Below, in pieces: positions 5,468 to 6,766 of a stretch of DNA of 6,766 nucleotides. Numbering within the stretch: the first letter of the stretch is position 1; every line of letters starts with the position of its first letter. The DNA is from Brevundimonas sp. UBA5866 (GTDB lineage: Bacteria > Pseudomonadota > Alphaproteobacteria > Caulobacterales > Caulobacteraceae): contig NZ_DJFS01000035.1 in NCBI RefSeq assembly GCF_002432125.1, forward strand, positions 1 to 6,766, written 5' to 3'. The notes below the pieces were generated by a model. The model did not search any database, had not been told where the DNA came from, and saw only the letters and a list, made by a program, of their open reading frames with translations. A program made the translations under genes and the position numbers.

Positions 5468-6766
5468 GTGAGCAAAACAACGCCAACTGGCTGAGCCAGT
5501 ATGAAGCCGCGCGCGTCGAGCTGGTCGCCGCTGGTTCCTATGACCCGAACTCCGAACGCGATGCCTGCGGTGTCGGCCTTGTCTGCGCCATCGACGGCAA
5601 GCCACGCCGCGAGGTTGTGGACATGGCCATCCAGTCGCTGAAGGCCGTGGCCCACCGTGGCGCGGTCGATGCCGACGGCCTGTCGGGCGACGGCGCGGGC
5701 ATCATGATCGAAATCCCGCAGGAGTTCTTTGCCGAACAGGTCCGTGCCGTGGGCCAATCCCTGCGCCCCGGCCCGATTGCCGTGGGTCAGGTCTTCCTGC
5801 CGCGCACCGACCTTGGCGCCCAAGACCGCGCCCGCGCCATCGTCGAAGCCGAGGCCATCCGCTCGGGCTTCTACATCTATGGCTGGCGCCAGACGCCGCT
5901 GGACCTGTCGGTCGTCGGCACCCGCGCCGAACAGACCCGCCCCGAGATCGAACAGATCATGCTGGCGGTGCCCGAGGCCCTCTATAAGGCCGACACCAAC
6001 GGCGAGGCCGTCGAGCGCGAGCTTTACCTGTGCCGCCGCCGCATCGAGGCTGCCGTCCAGCAAGCCGGCCTGTCGGGCTGCTACATCTGTTCGCTGTCGG
6101 CCCGCTCCATCGTCTATAAGGGCATGGTCCGCGCCGAACTGTTGGGCCAGCTCTATATCGACCTGAACGACCCGCTGGTCGCCTCGGGCTATGCCCTGTT
6201 CCACCAGCGCTATTCGACCAACACCTTCCCCGAATGGAAGCTGGCCCAGCCGTTCCGGATGCTCGCCCACAACGGCGAGATCAACACCATCGAGGGCAAC
6301 CGGCGCTGGGCCCAGGCGCGCAGCAAGGTATGGAAGAGCGAGCGCTTTGACATCGCCCAGTTCGACCCGGTGATCTCCATGCACGGCTCGGACTCGCAGA
6401 GCATGGACAACATGCTCGAGCTGCTGGTGGCCGGTGGCATGGAGCTGATCCAGGCGCTGCGCATCCTGGTGCCGCCGGCAACCCAGTCGCTGGAATACAA
6501 GGATGCCGACCTGGCCGCGTTCTACGAGTTCCATGGGCTCAATTCCGAACCCTGGGACGGCCCGGCCGGCATCGTCGCCTGCGATGGCCGTTATGCCGCC
6601 TGCACGGTGGACCGCAACGGCCTGCGCCCGGCGCGCTGGCTGCTGACCTCCGACCGTCACTTCCTGGTCGCCTCCGAGGCCGGCGTGTGGGAAGTGCCGA
6701 CCGAGCGGGTGATCCGCAAGGGCAAGCTGGGCCCGGGCGAGATGCTGGCCATCGACCTCAAGCGCG
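5464..6766 (+). CDS. gltB: Glutamate synthase (NADPH) large subunit, 3'-truncated by window edge; apparent mosaic
   Basis: This is the large (alpha) subunit of GOGAT. The visible 434 codons, of about 1500, cover the N-terminal class II glutamine amidotransferase domain, which releases ammonia from glutamine. The nucleophile is Cys35 in SERDACGVG; in the family a propeptide is removed so that this Cys becomes the N-terminus, here implying a 34-residue propeptide. Other landmarks are AHRGAVDADG, HQRYSTNT (from residue 247), AHNGEINT (from 268), GSDSQ and DRNGLRP (382-388). The ATG overlaps the gltD stop as ATGA and has a good ribosome site. The frame is open to the window end. Residues 1 to about 260 resemble alphaproteobacterial GltB. 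From about 275 the style (GNRRWAQARSKVW, RILVPPATQSLE, YEFHGLNSEPWDGPAG) is that of Xanthomonadaceae, with changed codon use. Function is secure; integrity of the gene as one natural unit is doubtful. Confidence 0.93.
   Translation, partial: MSEQNNANWLSQYEAARVELVAAGSYDPNSERDACGVGLVCAIDGKPRREVVDMAIQSLKAVAHRGAVDADGLSGDGAGIMIEIPQEFFAEQVRAVGQSLRPGPIAVGQVFLPRTDLGAQDRARAIVEAEAIRSGFYIYGWRQTPLDLSVVGTRAEQTRPEIEQIMLAVPEALYKADTNGEAVERELYLCRRRIEAAVQQAGLSGCYICSLSARSIVYKGMVRAELLGQLYIDLNDPLVASGYALFHQRYSTNTFPEWKLAQPFRMLAHNGEINTIEGNRRWAQARSKVWKSERFDIAQFDPVISMHGSDSQSMDNMLELLVAGGMELIQALRILVPPATQSLEYKDADLAAFYEFHGLNSEPWDGPAGIVACDGRYAACTVDRNGLRPARWLLTSDRHFLVASEAGVWEVPTERVIRKGKLGPGEMLAIDLKR
6240..6305 (+). other. 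Probable junction between two unrelated gltB sequences
   Basis: Within codons for LAQPFRMLAHNGEINTIEGN, shared by nearly all GltB proteins, sequence style changes from alphaproteobacterial to xanthomonad-like without disturbing the frame. The first CGG Arg codon of gltB appears at 6256-6258 and the next at 6301-6303, while the ~20 Arg codons before 6240 are all CGC or CGT. The exact point cannot be set because the two parents should be nearly identical here. Whether this is misassembly or recombination is not decidable from the sequence alone. Confidence 0.6.

Noticed and set aside
3947..5605. Long open frame on the minus strand (552 codons) opposite gltD
   Set aside because: It lies entirely antisense to gltD and the gltB start, whose cysteine clusters and nucleotide-binding motifs are clear. 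Its translation is compositionally odd and resembles no family. Long antisense frames are common in high-GC DNA.
5431..6660. Long open frame on the minus strand (409 codons) opposite gltB
   Set aside because: It is antisense to the confidently identified amidotransferase domain, has no recognisable domain, and crosses the suspected junction, so it is a codon-bias shadow.
1..6766. CRISPR arrays, tRNA/rRNA genes, insertion sequences, phage or defence genes
   Set aside because: I saw no spaced direct repeats, cloverleaf-like segments, terminal inverted repeats or transposase-like proteins. Four housekeeping or metabolic genes account for nearly all the sequence.

Overview
The window reads as a piece of a high-GC proteobacterial chromosome. 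Over roughly positions 1-6240 it is best explained as an alphaproteobacterium, probably Caulobacterales and Brevundimonas-like. This rests on protein style judged from memory (the GltD iron-sulfur region, the GltB N-terminus, ProA) and on consistent codon use with GTC preferred for Val and CGC/CGT for Arg. It is not based on a database search.

Layout: (1) positions 1-1191, plus strand, proA, lacking its N-terminus; (2) 1192-1307, a convergent intergenic gap with a strong bidirectional terminator hairpin and further stem-loops; (3) 1308-3746, minus strand, a membrane-bound PQQ-dependent dehydrogenase of the glucose/quinate/shikimate family, with five N-terminal membrane helices and a beta-propeller domain; (4) 3747-3991, a 245 bp AT-rich divergent intergenic region that must hold the promoters of the dehydrogenase and of the glutamate synthase genes; (5) 3992-5467, plus strand, gltD (glutamate synthase small subunit); (6) 5464-6766, plus strand, gltB (large subunit), overlapping gltD by ATGA and running off the end of the window.

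Functionally, gltD and gltB form the GOGAT half of ammonium assimilation and make glutamate. ProA carries out the second step from glutamate to proline. The dehydrogenase is an independent periplasmic oxidation module that passes electrons to ubiquinone and needs PQQ supplied from elsewhere.

The most notable observation is inside gltB. Its first ~260 codons look alphaproteobacterial. From about position 6240-6305 onward the protein looks like the xanthomonad (Stenotrophomonas/Xanthomonas) form, and codon choice changes at the same place: Val goes from 15 GTC/5 GTG to 2 GTC/7 GTG, and CGG Arg codons appear. The frame stays open and the change falls in the most conserved stretch of the gene. 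This is either an assembly chimera between two co-occurring bacteria or a real recombinant gene; the first is more likely. I found no CRISPR array, RNA gene, insertion sequence or new multi-gene system.
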